Shown here: positions 12,600 to 22,524 of the stretch, in pieces
Layout of the letters: every line of letters begins with the position of its first letter
How positions within the stretch are numbered: the first letter of the stretch is position 1
Source: Acanthosoma haemorrhoidale
Taxonomy: Eukaryota; Arthropoda; Insecta; Hemiptera; Acanthosomatidae
NCBI GenBank assembly: GCA_930367205.1
Contig: OV884012.1
Location: forward strand, 150,179,405 to 150,243,404
Direction of reading: 5' to 3'
DNA: 64,000 nucleotides
Made by a program: the position numbers and the translations under genes
Notes under the pieces: generated by a model
Database searches by the model: none
The model's input: the letters and a program-made list of their open reading frames with translations, nothing else
Told to the model about the DNA's origin: nothing

Positions 12600-13068
12600 A
12601 TCAAGATTTATTTCTTCTTACTTTATATATATATATATTTATTTATATTTACTATATTTCTATACATAATATCATAATGCAAAATGACATGTTGTGTACA
12701 GATAAAATTATTAACTACTTGAGATCTTTGACAAGATTAGAAAATACACTTTTTTATATTGAATTGTCCTTAAAGAAAGGATAATAAATTATGAAAATCC
12801 ACGACAGGAATTCCTTGTCAATATTCACAAAGCCAATTTTACAATTTTAATAAATATTTACAGGGGCGCTATCTTTTATAAATGGCACATTCAATTTATG
12901 ACTATAACCTTAACATTGTACTGGTTGATATGTATAGTTTGTAAGGGAGGGGCTAGACTACAGGGGACTTATTGCTTACGGTTACTATATACACATATTG
13001 CACTTTGTCTCGATTGCGGCTCGTCTCTATATTCACGGTTATTGCGGAAACACCGAGCAGTCTATTTG
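12600..13068 (-). terminator. acj6: acj6 3' UTR and candidate polyadenylation sites
   Basis: Downstream of the TGA the minus strand becomes A+T-rich with no further coding potential. An ATTAAA variant signal lies at about 12845-12850 and a canonical AATAAA at 12607-12612, about 220 and 460 nt past the stop. No cleavage site can be fixed from sequence alone, so the UTR end is approximate. Confidence 0.3.
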
Positions 13069-13824
13069 TCAGTGTTGCGCCGCGAACTTCATACGCTTCT
13101 GTTTCTGCCTCTGGTTGCAGAACCACACCCGGACGACGTTCTTCTTGAGGTCGAGCTTCTCTGCGATAGCGGCGATCTTCTCCCCCGAAGGCCTCGGCTG
13201 CACGGCGAAGTAGGCCTCCAGCGACCTCTTTTCGGGGGCTGCTATCGAGGTCCGCTTCCTCTTCTTCTCACCGGCCGGGAGGACTGAGGGGGCGTCCGGG
13301 TCCCGCCTCTTGTTCTTGGCCTGAGCCTCCGCCTCCTCGAGCCATGCCTGGAGGATCGGCTTGAGGGCGATCATGTTGTTGTGGGAGAGGGTGAGTGACT
13401 CGAACCTGCAGATGGTGCTCTGGGATAGCGCACCCACACCCGGCAGCTTCAGGTTAGCCAAGGCTTTGCCGACGTCGGCTTGGGTCACCCCGAGCTTTAT
13501 CCTCCGCTGCTTGAACCGCTCAGCGAAGGCCTCGAGCTCCCGTGGGTCAGTGTCCGAGTCCGGGTGCTGTAGGCCGGGGGCCATAGGGTGGTGGTGCGGG
13601 GGCCCATGGGCACTCAGAGGTGAGCCGTGGTGGTGATGGTGGTGGTGGTGGTGGTTCATCATGGTGTTCATCGCAGGGCCGTAGGGACCGTGGAGCTGGT
13701 GGTGTCCCCCTCCTCCACCGTCCGACATCGGGGTCAGGGTAGTCATCCCGCTGGAGGTGATCGGATCCAACATCTCCAGCCCTTCCATCGTGTGATGGTG
13801 TCCCATTTGACCCAAGACAGACAT
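13069..13824 (-). CDS. acj6: acj6/POU4 last coding exon: POU-specific domain and homeodomain
   Basis: A 756-nt exon, 251 residues plus TGA. The acceptor is CTGGTGCAG next to 13824, and the exon begins MSVLGQMGHHHTMEGLEML. Domains by residue of this exon: Gly/His-rich linker with nine consecutive His (58-66); POU-specific domain, about 90-168 (DTDPRELEAFAERFKQRRIK through the LEEAEAQA end); linker; POU homeodomain, about 187-246, with recognition helix RVWFCNQRQKQKR (232-244), including the Cys at homeodomain position 50 typical of POU proteins. The very short tail is MKFAAQH. These residues make it class IV (Brn3/acj6) rather than classes I-III or VI. The whole DNA-binding region lies in a single exon with no intron at the homeodomain N-terminus. 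The exon is strongly G+C-rich in an A+T-rich locus. The His run is encoded by a CAC/CAT repeat that may vary in length. A GTATGA donor-like site sits at 13094, inside the QKQKR-M boundary. Confidence 0.97.
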   Translation of the reverse strand: MSVLGQMGHHHTMEGLEMLDPITSSGMTTLTPMSDGGGGGHHQLHGPYGPAMNTMMNHHHHHHHHHGSPLSAHGPPHHHPMAPGLQHPDSDTDPRELEAFAERFKQRRIKLGVTQADVGKALANLKLPGVGALSQSTICRFESLTLSHNNMIALKPILQAWLEEAEAQAKNKRRDPDAPSVLPAGEKKRKRTSIAAPEKRSLEAYFAVQPRPSGEKIAAIAEKLDLKKNVVRVWFCNQRQKQKRMKFAAQH

Positions 13825-14730
13825 CTGCACCAGCAACAGAAATGCATCAATTATACAAAAATGTCTTAAAACATATTACATATTACAATGATAATCATAT
13901 ATACCAATAATATTTGCCAATGAGTTACGGTTGTAAAATCGTTCAACAGAAATTAAATTCTAGAATACTCTAAGGTATTTGAATGCATAAAAAATTGGAT
14001 ATGCGCTCATATAAAACAGCACGTTTATCCTTTTTACCTTTTCCTTGTTTATACCTTTTAACTTGTATACCTCGTTTTGACATGCCCGAAGTCATTATTG
14101 ACCCTGATGACTCCATTAATACGCTTGATCTAATTATTAATTAGTATCTTTGTTAGTTTTCCTTCAGTTCAGTCCAACGTCCATAATAAGAACAAAGGGA
14201 TTTATTTATTCCAAATTAGTTAACTTACTTCCATTAGATTCTTATGTTTTTTAACTATTTTACCGACAAGTTCCAATCACATGAAGAGGCCGAATTTGGT
14301 ATCTTTGTCAACTTTTCTTTTATCTTCAACAGTGTTGTATATCTGCCTTTTTAATACTACTACTAAACATTTTCAGGACATACAACCCAGTCCGGCATTT
14401 CCTTAAGATTTCACCAAGACTGCTTGGACGGATAATTAGGGCCATGGTTTTATTTCTTTACCCGTTTATTAGTTGGATGGTTCATTGGTCGAGAAATTTA
14501 TTTATAAATCGAAACCCAAGTTTACTTACAAATCAAAACTCACTGTTCTTCGAAATCAAATATCAAGTTTAAGCCCACAAATGAAATTACCAGGACACTC
14601 CTTGCATTCTCATTAGACAGTAGTCTATACCCTTAAGAGACACATACATTAACACACAATTAATGTCTTACATTATCTTCGATCTTTTTGTTAAAGATAA
14701 ACATTTTAAATAAATTAAAAGTGACATTAC
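13825..14730 (-). other. acj6 intron between micro-exon and last exon
   Basis: A 906-nt A+T-rich intron with no repeat or coding signal that I recognise. If the micro-exon is skipped, it is part of one longer intron running to 21055. Confidence 0.6.
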
Positions 14731-14772
14731 CTCTTTCTTTATCAGGTTATCCGTTACCTCCATATTCCATGT
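14731..14772 (-). CDS. acj6: candidate 42-nt cassette micro-exon of acj6
   Basis: Seen directly: on the minus strand a long pyrimidine tract ends TTTATTTAG at 14773, followed by 42 open nucleotides and then a strong donor, GAG|GTAATG, at 14731/14730. The insert reads TWNMEVTDNLIKKE, exactly 14 codons. It is phase 0 at both ends, so it can be included between ...NSRPHQ (exon at 21056) and MSVLGQ... (exon at 13824) or skipped without changing the frame. A weaker internal donor, GGAG|GTAACG, lies 15 nt into it. The inserted peptide is acidic/basic and falls in the linker between the POU-IV box and the POU domain. Drosophila acj6 is known to be alternatively spliced in its linker and elsewhere. 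Whether this particular exon is used is inference. Confidence 0.6.
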
Positions 14773-15889
14773 CTAAATAAAAAAACAAAAGAAAGAGAAA
14801 TTATTTTTCTTTGTTAGATAAATGACACAAATCGAAATTACATTTTAAAACAATATCTATTTACTCACAGTTGTGTTTAAATAAAGTAATATTTAAACGT
14901 ACATCAGCGTATATGGACAATGTGAGACATTGATTGTAAGTATTTTCCAATTGTTCCATCGTTTTTGTTACTTATTATGTATATTATAAGTACTATAATA
15001 TATTATGTAATGAATAAATATTATTTTCTAAAATTTCATACTGATTTTTAGTGAAGCTTCATGTTATTCATCAGTAGAATGCCATCTTTCTAAGAAGCAT
15101 CCTTACAATTATTATTTACAGGAGGATTACGATGCTTGGCCAGTTATTCGCCCAACCTCCTGTAATGATAGGAGAGGGTTTCAATTCAATTAACGGTATC
15201 TTATCGTGAGCTCGGAGGCTCGGAGATTTTCGAGAAAATTGAGTACACAGTGGAGCAACGAGATGGTCGAATTACCCGAAAAGTCTATTTAGGTTCTACA
15301 GTGTTTTGGACAATATTTTAACTATTTCCTTTTATAACCAGTTAATTTTATTTATACTGAAACAAATATAGATTTTAGAACTCTATGAGACTCTTATCGG
15401 TGGTTAGGGCATATATGTCTGTGGTGGTTATGTGTCTCCAATATCCTAAACCTAAGTGTGACACCGCTCACAATGCGTCTCAACATCAGTCAAACATCGT
15501 GCTTTGCCGCCACCTTCTTAAAATGCAGCTTGGGCACATTGTTCACATTTAGTTTTGTTGTGTTTTTTTATGAATATTGGAAGTTTTGGGGTCCTGAAAA
15601 ATTAATTTCAACATGACGGTTGAAAATATAAAATACAGCTGTTGCACCAACTTCTTCACCACGAATAAATAGAAGTTCCCCTCTTCTCGGCCCAGAAAAT
15701 ATCCAACTATGTTTCCATGTTTTAATAATGAAAACCTTTAAATGGCGTCAGTTAAGAGAGGGAGAAAATAGTGCATGACACAGGTGAAGCCTCTACTAGG
15801 CTCTACTAGGTCTCTGACCTGCCTATATAAGACCCAGATTCGGGATTTTGTCATAAACTCTCCCTAGAACCCGGCACCTGAAGTAAACA
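14773..15889 (-). other. acj6 intron, unique A+T-rich part
   Basis: No coding exon seen. A short perfect stem (ACAGGAGG with CCTCCTGT) spans about 15119-15164. A TATATAAG motif on the plus strand lies at about 15822-15830, just after a doubled 'ctctactagg' unit. Neither is enough to call a feature. Confidence 0.4.
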
Positions 15890-15892
15890 TTG

Positions 15893-15900
15893 CTCTCTCC

Positions 15901-15960
<60 letters not shown>

Positions 15961-16001
15961 CTTTCTCTTTTTTTCTCTCTCTCTCTCTCTCTCTATCTCT
16001 A
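15893..16001 (+). repeat. (CT)n-(TA)n-(CT)n compound microsatellite
   Basis: A CT run with a few interruptions from 15893 to 15944, then TA repeats to 15960, then CT again to about 16001. On the sense strand of acj6 it is a GA tract. The open frame across it is low-complexity Ser-Leu and is not a gene. Confidence 0.95.
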
Positions 16002-16084
16002 GAAGTGGGCCCTTTCTGTCTCAGTTGAGGGCACTAGGGTATAAGAACGTAGACATTTCTACGACGATTTGACAATTTTTATGT

Positions 16085-16560
16085 CGGTCTGATGTGGTCC
16101 ATTCACCACGAGCTGTTACCCGATTTCCCTACTAATCGAATTGGAAGGGTACTCTAGTACTACAGTAATAGTGCTCCGCTGAAGACGAAGTAGACCAGGA
16201 GAGACAATGAAGTAGTGGATAAAGGAGACGGGGAGGGGGGTGTTATGGGCCCCATGGGCCGCGTAGCAAGATCGGCCCCCATCCTTCAGATGACCACTTT
16301 GCAATAGATGTCAATGAGGGAGCGGAGGCTGTAATGATGAAAGATAGCACCCACGGGGAGGGCCCCGGTGAATCATGGGCCGCTCACATGGGGCACATAA
16401 CTCCCCCCTCCCTCCCGCTCTAATGTTATCATAGAATAAACATCTGATTCACTTATTCATGCCTTCCCGCTTCGGCAGATTTGCTAAACATGAGGGCGTG
16501 GCTAATGAGGAACCAGCAGGCAACAGGTCCCCCCCCCAAACAACGATTCCACTCGCCCTG
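16085..16560. promoter_or_regulatory. G+C-rich intronic block, candidate cis-regulatory region
   Basis: A 475-bp island of high G+C in A+T-rich intron. It includes a GGGCCC/CCATGG-rich stretch near 16245-16270 and TAATGA/TAATGT homeodomain-type cores near 16440 and 16505. No open frame with coding character and no repeat similarity in this window. Enhancer function is inferred from composition only. Confidence 0.25.
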
Positions 16561-18430
16561 TTTTCGAATTGACCGCAATCAACAGCGGATTCATTTCGTT
16601 TTTTGACGAATTATCTAACTTCGTCTCCACATTACCAGTAAAATTGATAACATTAAAAACTCCTTGTGAGTATTAGGGATCCATAGTATTGAACATACCA
16701 CATATACATTAATCTAACAACAAAAAAAAGTATTTGAGCCAATGAAAATACCAGAGGTAATGTGCTTGTGGATGAGATAGAAGGCCTTCATTTTGCATAG
16801 TATTTCATATTAACTTTGAAGAAAGTCAAATTAGCAAAACCACAATTGCCTTTAAACGCAATACTTTCACCAAGCAGCTTAGATCTATGGCAAACCTACT
16901 TTTTTTAAATACTTATGTCCTTATGCGGACTATAGTTTTAATTCAGAATTTAGTTACCATTATACGAATCTGGTCATGTGCGTAGCACCGCTTAAGTAAT
17001 TTAGGTGTCAAATCTCATTTTTCGGAATGAGTTGTAATCAGAAATACTAGTGGTATTTCAAACGCCACCTCCAAATAGAAGCATTAGAACATATTCCATC
17101 CTTTTAATATTTTTCTTATGTGTGTCTGCTTTTTTTTTATTTTTTTTTTGAACCACTTAAGCATTTCTTTTAAGGGTGCTAAAGTATACTGTCAGGAAAG
17201 CAGTCTGCAACTGTATACACAAAAGGTGATTTTGAGTAGAACTTTAAAAAACAGTATCTGTGTGATTTTGTCGTTACAAGATTTTTATTTAGCTACGTAT
17301 TTATAAGATTTGATGTCGAAATATTGGAAACCAGTTTGCCGATAGTCCTTTTACGTAGCTTTAAGTGTGCACTCTTTGGAGTCGAAGGAAATTATTGATC
17401 TACATCTAGATCTGGTCAATCTATTTTACTGTTGCGTTCTGCGAAGAGAGGAAAATCTAAGACAATAGATTTCTTTAGAAATAGGAAAGATAGCACCACA
17501 TATTATAAAGTGCACTGATTATTCTCTCCTTCCGTTTACGCCGCTTGTGTTCTTTCCTTCGCGTATGTAATGAAAACAAATTGTCTGCCCGTTACATTTG
17601 TATTTACAAGGGCTTTCGGCAGACACACTACCATTATCAAGTGCTCAGTTCTTAATACCAAGGCGTTATCTGACATGCTACTCTTCTGTTTTTCTAAGAA
17701 ACCATATTAAACTAAGCAATTGACATTGGGCGCCCATATCCTGAAAGCGTTTGTAATTATATAAATACATATGTTGGGGAGAAACCTCCTGATCGCATTA
17801 ATAACATAGGCAATATGCATTCCTTGGCATCGTTTTCAAAATGTATGAATGTAAATTTAACATTTTCTTTAACAGATACAGCCAGACTAGTTGAGTTTTT
17901 AACTTGGTGACAATGCTTGAATGTACGAAGAAAAAAAACGAGATCACAATTGGGAAGACAGGGAATTTATGTTTATTTTCCTGCGGTTGAATTGATGCTC
18001 ACATTTGACAACATCTGCACTGAATGTGCGGTTTTTCAATAGGAGTTAGTATGTGCTATTATTTTCTGATACGAATCACGCCCAAAGGCAAGTATTTTTA
18101 TCAGAAATTCATGGTACTTTACTATAAATATGATGCCATATTTGAGACCGTTCATATGGTATAGTAGCAGGCAATAGATACTTATTTTTTTTTTACGAAT
18201 TTACATTTCTCTCAAAGAAATATAACACAAATAATTAATTGATTATAATATTTATAATGCTATTATAATGATGAAGAGGCATCATTAAAATAAGATATTG
18301 AATTCTCTTGTGTACTTATATTTTTTATATGCTTTCATTTTCATTTATTACAGAAGTAAATGCACAAAAATTTATTTGTGAGTTTATCTAAAAAAACTTC
18401 TATGGTGCTTTGTGATTATAAGAGCGGAAA
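16561..18430 (-). other. intron, no recognised feature
   Basis: A+T-rich intron sequence. I see no exon, repeat family member or structured element. Confidence 0.5.
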
Positions 18431-18609
18431 TAGGGAGCTGGTAGCGCACAGAGAGTGGACCACGAGCGGGACCGTTATTTGTGAGCCCCAGGAGACCAGA
18501 CCAACTGTCACCCTTCACCGGTGATAAAAAAATACTTACACCCCCCCTCACCCTTAGAAATTTAATTACCTTGTCCTCGACGTCGGCCGGGAATCACTAC
18601 ATCATTCAC

Positions 18610-18865
18610 CGACACAATGTGATCCTACCGAGGCGTATTATCATCTGGGCTGTGGAAAAGAACTACCAATCTGGAGGTGACTCCGACTTTTAGTAATCTG
18701 ATAAATGACCACAAGGATGTATATTTGTAACTTGAGAAGGATTTGTTTTAAAAAAACGAAAAAAAAGTTAGACATAGTTAGAAACGTATAAATTTCATTT
18801 GTTATTACTACGTAGGGTCCAAAACTTGATCCTTGATTTTTTTTAGCTTGAGGTGCCTAGGAACC
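18610..18865 (+). repeat. left arm of a ~270-bp inverted repeat pair
   Basis: It is closely similar, in inverted orientation, to 20573-20850. Shared blocks include GCGTATTATCATCTGGGC, AATCTGGAGGTGAC, TGATAAATGACC, ACTACGTAG and GCCTAGGAA. The outer end is at the CACAATGTGATCC/CAACGTGAGCC side. The two arms flank the mariner at 19155-20143. This could be a DNA transposon with long terminal inverted repeats or an inverted duplication. No transposase belonging to it is visible. Confidence 0.75.
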
Positions 18866-19154
18866 TGTTATAGACGTAATTTGTCTGAAGGTTATTAAAG
18901 ATATGAAGTGTATTTATAATGCCTTCAAATCTAAGACATTGCACGTATAAAGTAGCCAATTTACTTGTTGTGTAGGAATAAAAGTTATTCCATATATTCA
19001 TTGATACATAATATTTATATATCATATCAACGTATTCCATGCAAAAAATTAATAATAATATTTGGTTATTCCACCATTTTGCATTTTCAATCAAAAACGT
19101 ATACTATTTTCAAATAGTTCGTTATAAACGTTGCACACATCGTAATAGTAACTA

Positions 19155-20143
19155 ATGGGTTGGCAAGAAAGTGATTTCGGTTTGCACCAGTAGATAGCGT
19201 TATATTTGTTTCGTTATTCTTTTGTCAATGTTAGAATTTCTTTCTTTTGAGATTTGTTAGTCGATACCTTAAGGTTGCTATAGAAAGAAATTTCGTGTAA
19301 TTTTGTTTACAACTGTCAGTTCTAGCATGGAGTGCAAAAATAAGCATTTTTGACACATTTTACTTTTTTATTTTCAGAAAGGCAAGAAAGCGGCTGAGGC
19401 TCACAAAGAGGTAAGTGAAGTATATTGTGTCAACTTTTTATCAGAACGCACGTGTCAGAATTGGGTTAAAAAATTTCGTTCTGGTGATTTATCACTGAAA
19501 GATGACCAAACTTCTGGTCGACCTTAAAAGGTTGACGATGACAAAAGAAGGCCATAATTGAATCGAATCGCCATGTGTGACAGATTGCAAAACAGTTAAA
19601 TGTATCACACACAACAATTGAAAATCATATAAGACGTCTTGTTAAAATGCTCGATATTTGAGTTCCACCAAGACAATGCGAGGCCTCACACATCTTTACA
19701 CAGGTGGTCTGAATAGTTTCCGACCTCAACATGAAGATGATAATAAAATAAATAAAAGCTTTGTTAGGTCGGAAACTTTTCAGACCACCTTCGTAGCAAC
19801 ACGTTTGAAACTATTGGAGCTTAGTTGTGAAGTGATGTCGCATCCCAAAAACAGCCCGGACATTGCAGCATCGGATTATCATTTATTTCGAAGTTTAAAA
19901 AACTTTTTATATGGTGAAAATTTCAGTAATAACGATGACCTCAAATCGCACTTAGTTGAGCTTTGTGCTGATAAGGACCAGAAGTTCTATAAGCGCGGGA
20001 TCATAAAGTTACCAGAAAAATGGAAAAAGGTCATCGAACAGAATGAAAGATATTTGACTGATTAGGGTTCATTTTTTGTTTAGAAAAAAATTAAGTTTTA
20101 TTTCACACTAAAAAACTCGAAATTACTTTCTTGCCAACCTCAA
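19155..20143 (+). mobile_element. mariner element, transposase decayed, with nested MITE
   Basis: The ends are inverted repeats (GGTTGGCAAGAAAGTGATTT at left, the complement of GGTTGGCAAGAAAGTAATTT at right), each bordered by TA (19153-19154 and 20144-20145). The interior encodes broken mariner transposase. The N-terminal HTH region starts near 19380 (GKKAAEAHKEV, then SERTCQNWVKKFRSGDLSLK). A central deletion follows, then EFHQDNARPHTSL, and after the nested insertion the C-terminus SPDIAASDYHLFRSLKNF... to ERYLTD ending at 20065. It has stop codons, a missing catalytic core and a 97-bp interruption, so it is inactive. It lies between the two arms of the 18.6/20.8-kb inverted pair. Confidence 0.93.
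19699..19793. mobile_element. 95-bp mariner-type MITE nested in the mariner
   Basis: Terminal inverted repeats of 28 bp (left core AGGTGGTCTGAATAGTTTCC, right complement AGGTGGTCTGAAAAGTTTCC) match at 25 of 28 positions. It is bordered by TA on both sides (19697-19698, 19794-19795). Removing the element plus one TA restores the host mariner reading HTSLATRLK, which proves the insertion order and the TA target duplication. Only about 39 bp separate the two repeats, so it depends on a transposase supplied elsewhere. Confidence 0.93.
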
Positions 20144-20572
20144 TATAGAAATATATATAGGTTTCCTTAAATTTGTTATGCAGTTATTTTAAATTGATTT
20201 AAATGTTAATAATAATTTAATGTTATTAGGCCTATAATAGTCAGCTAACTATGCCAACCCTCAAACACTAACACAATTTAGTGGCCATCGATCAGTTCTA
20301 ATCAGTGCCGACCAACACGGTAGTGCAAACTCGTGTGTACATCTTGTATATACAAACCCACCCATTAAGGAAATGCAGTCAAACATACAAATGAATTAAC
20401 ATCCATCTCAGATAGCGATATGAATCACCTTCTAGTGAAAATCTGCAACAGTGTATCCATTGATATACCATGATAATCCATCCAATGATTATAGCCCTTC
20501 ATGCTTAGCATACTTAGCGTCAAATGGAAATGGTTCCAGCTATTCACGAGAAGTTTTCTATCCATGAATCCA

Positions 20573-20850
20573 CTTCCTAGGCAACTCAGCTAAAAACAAT
20601 CAAGAATCAAGTTTTGGACACTACGTAGTTATAAACAAATGAAACGTAAATGTTCAGAATACTAACTAATATTCTACAATTCTAACTTTTCTAACTGTAT
20701 CTAACTTTTTTTTGTAAACAAATACATCTCCAGTTACAACTGTACAAATATACAACCTTTTGGTCATTTATCAAATTACTAAAAGTCACCTCCAGATTGT
20801 TTGGTTCCAATGCCCAGATGATAATACGCTTCGGTAGGCTCACGTTGTCC
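20573..20850 (-). repeat. right arm of the ~270-bp inverted repeat pair
   Basis: Inverted partner of 18610-18865, roughly 80% alike by eye. On the minus strand it contains AATCTGGAGGTGACTTTTAG followed by TAATTTGATAAATGACC. Confidence 0.75.
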
Positions 20851-21055
20851 ATGTAGAGTGGCTGTGGTGAGAAATGCTATCTAATGGATTTTAAAGACTT
20901 AAGTGGATAATTCTTCTATTTGAGCCGAGTGACAAAATAAGACAAATGATAGAACAATTTTAAAATACTATTTATACGTTGCTATATCTTGTGGTTTATT
21001 AACTTTGTTTATTACTTGTAATAAAGTAAAATATATTTAGCAATAAGATATAGAC

Positions 21056-21235
21056 CTGGTGTGGCCTGCTGTTGGGTGGTCCTCCGTGAGGTGCTCCCAT
21101 TCCGTGGTGGTACATCATGTCGTGTTTGAGCTGGGGAAGGCCCTGGGGGTTGCCTTGGTGCTTCCCGATGTCCACCGCTGCAAGGGCTTCCGCTCTAGAG
21201 AGGAGGCCGTCATTGAGTCCGCCGAACAGGTCACC
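21056..21235 (-). CDS. acj6: acj6/POU4 exon with the POU-IV box
   Basis: A 180-nt, 60-codon exon that reads GDLFGGLNDGLLSRAEALAA and continues VDIGKHQG... to ...PPNSRPHQ. LLSRAEALAAVDI is the POU-IV box, the N-terminal signature of class IV POU proteins (acj6, POU4F1-3, UNC-86). The acceptor is TGTAG next to 21235. The donor is CAG|GTCTAT at 21056/21055. Both ends are phase 0. The C-terminal half is rich in His, Gly and Pro (MMYHHGMGAPHGGPP), like the linker of insect acj6. Its G+C content is far above the surrounding intron, as expected for a conserved coding exon. Identification is by motif and by frame continuity with the exons at 55.2 kb and 13.8 kb. Confidence 0.95.
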
Positions 21236-22524
21236 CTACACGACAAAATTACAATATTAAACATAACAACATAGTTTTATCGCATAATATAGAAATATAG
21301 TGAGAGCATAATACATCTTTAGTAGCGGCATAACTAAAGCCGTTAATAACTAAAATTATTAGTTATATTAAACCAAAACAAATTCAAGTTCTGCATAGCA
21401 TAATATTAGTAAGAGGAGCTTGAATAGAAATTCCATTCACATGTTCTTAGAAAGGAAGAGATTTGGGATTTTATTATTATTTTGAAGAATATAAAAACGA
21501 AAACTACACACTTGAGTCATCTTGTATTTGAGTTAAATTAATCTTTAATAAACGTCTCATGGATTACAAATAAGTATGTTTTACCGAAAACTCGAATAAT
21601 TATAATATAAATATGATTTTTTTTTTTTTTTTTTTTTTTTTAATCGTTCAAGTTTAGCGTATCAGTTCGAATTTTAATATTTATCTGTTGTTTAAAATAC
21701 ATAATTTTCTAGAACGGAGTGGATTTAACATCTCCAATATTTATATTCCTTATCAAGAAACGTGAAGTCATTTCACCAGATGTGCATAAGATCTTTTATT
21801 CAGGTGATCGCATTTCTCAGAAAACTCTAAATACCTATATCCCAAGCCGTTCCTCCTTATTCGCTGGGACTGTATTTAATCCCCTAAAAGGGCTGTGTCC
21901 TTCTCTCTTTGCTGCAGAGTTAATGATAAGAGTGGAGCTAACGTTTCTTGTGAAATGCTGATGAAAAAGTACAAAAGTAGTTTATTTTTTCAAATCCCCT
22001 GCATGAGAGTGTTTAAGGCCTGTGCAGGCACCAAGGGATTACCCTTAAACCTTTTGGGGGCTTTTATGCTGGTGGGGTAAGAGCATATTGGCCGTGCAAA
22101 TCAGATATTAGATGAAGCAACGTTGTATCAGTTAGATTTTGGTACTTATTTTAGAGTAGTTGTCATACATCAGCAGCGTCTAATCCTCCTTAATTACTAA
22201 CATATTTACTCCCTAAATGTCCATCTAACCAATAATTACCCCATGTAGGATATTAAGCTTGACCGTGAATTAATTTCCATTGTCTAACTTTTCTATTACT
22301 GAATCGTTTGATTTCGTATTAACACAAACAATAAACGAAAGGCTCCTTAAAAAGTGATTGAAGTGCTAAAATTGAGTGGTTTTAATTACTCTTTTTTAAT
22401 CATTTTAGGGATAAAAATAAAAGTCAGAGTACACTATTATCTTGATTTTATAAGGGAACAAAAATATTTGTTTATAACCCAATGCCACAGGTAATTAAAG
22501 GAATAATGCGTTCTATTTTATCGA
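21236..22524 (-). other. acj6 intron with poly(T) run
   Basis: A+T-rich intron. A 25-nt T run lies at 21617-21641, possibly an old retroposon tail with no recognisable body. No exon seen. Confidence 0.5.

Noticed and set aside
12898..13869. Plus-strand open frames of 71-129 codons opposite the acj6 last exon
   Set aside because: They are antisense shadows of a long G+C-rich coding exon and have no family motifs.
15800..15850. TATATAAG promoter on the plus strand
   Set aside because: An isolated TATA-like word in A+T-rich intron, without an initiator or downstream gene.
15890..16072. 60-codon Ser/Leu frame
   Set aside because: It is the translation of a CT/TA microsatellite.
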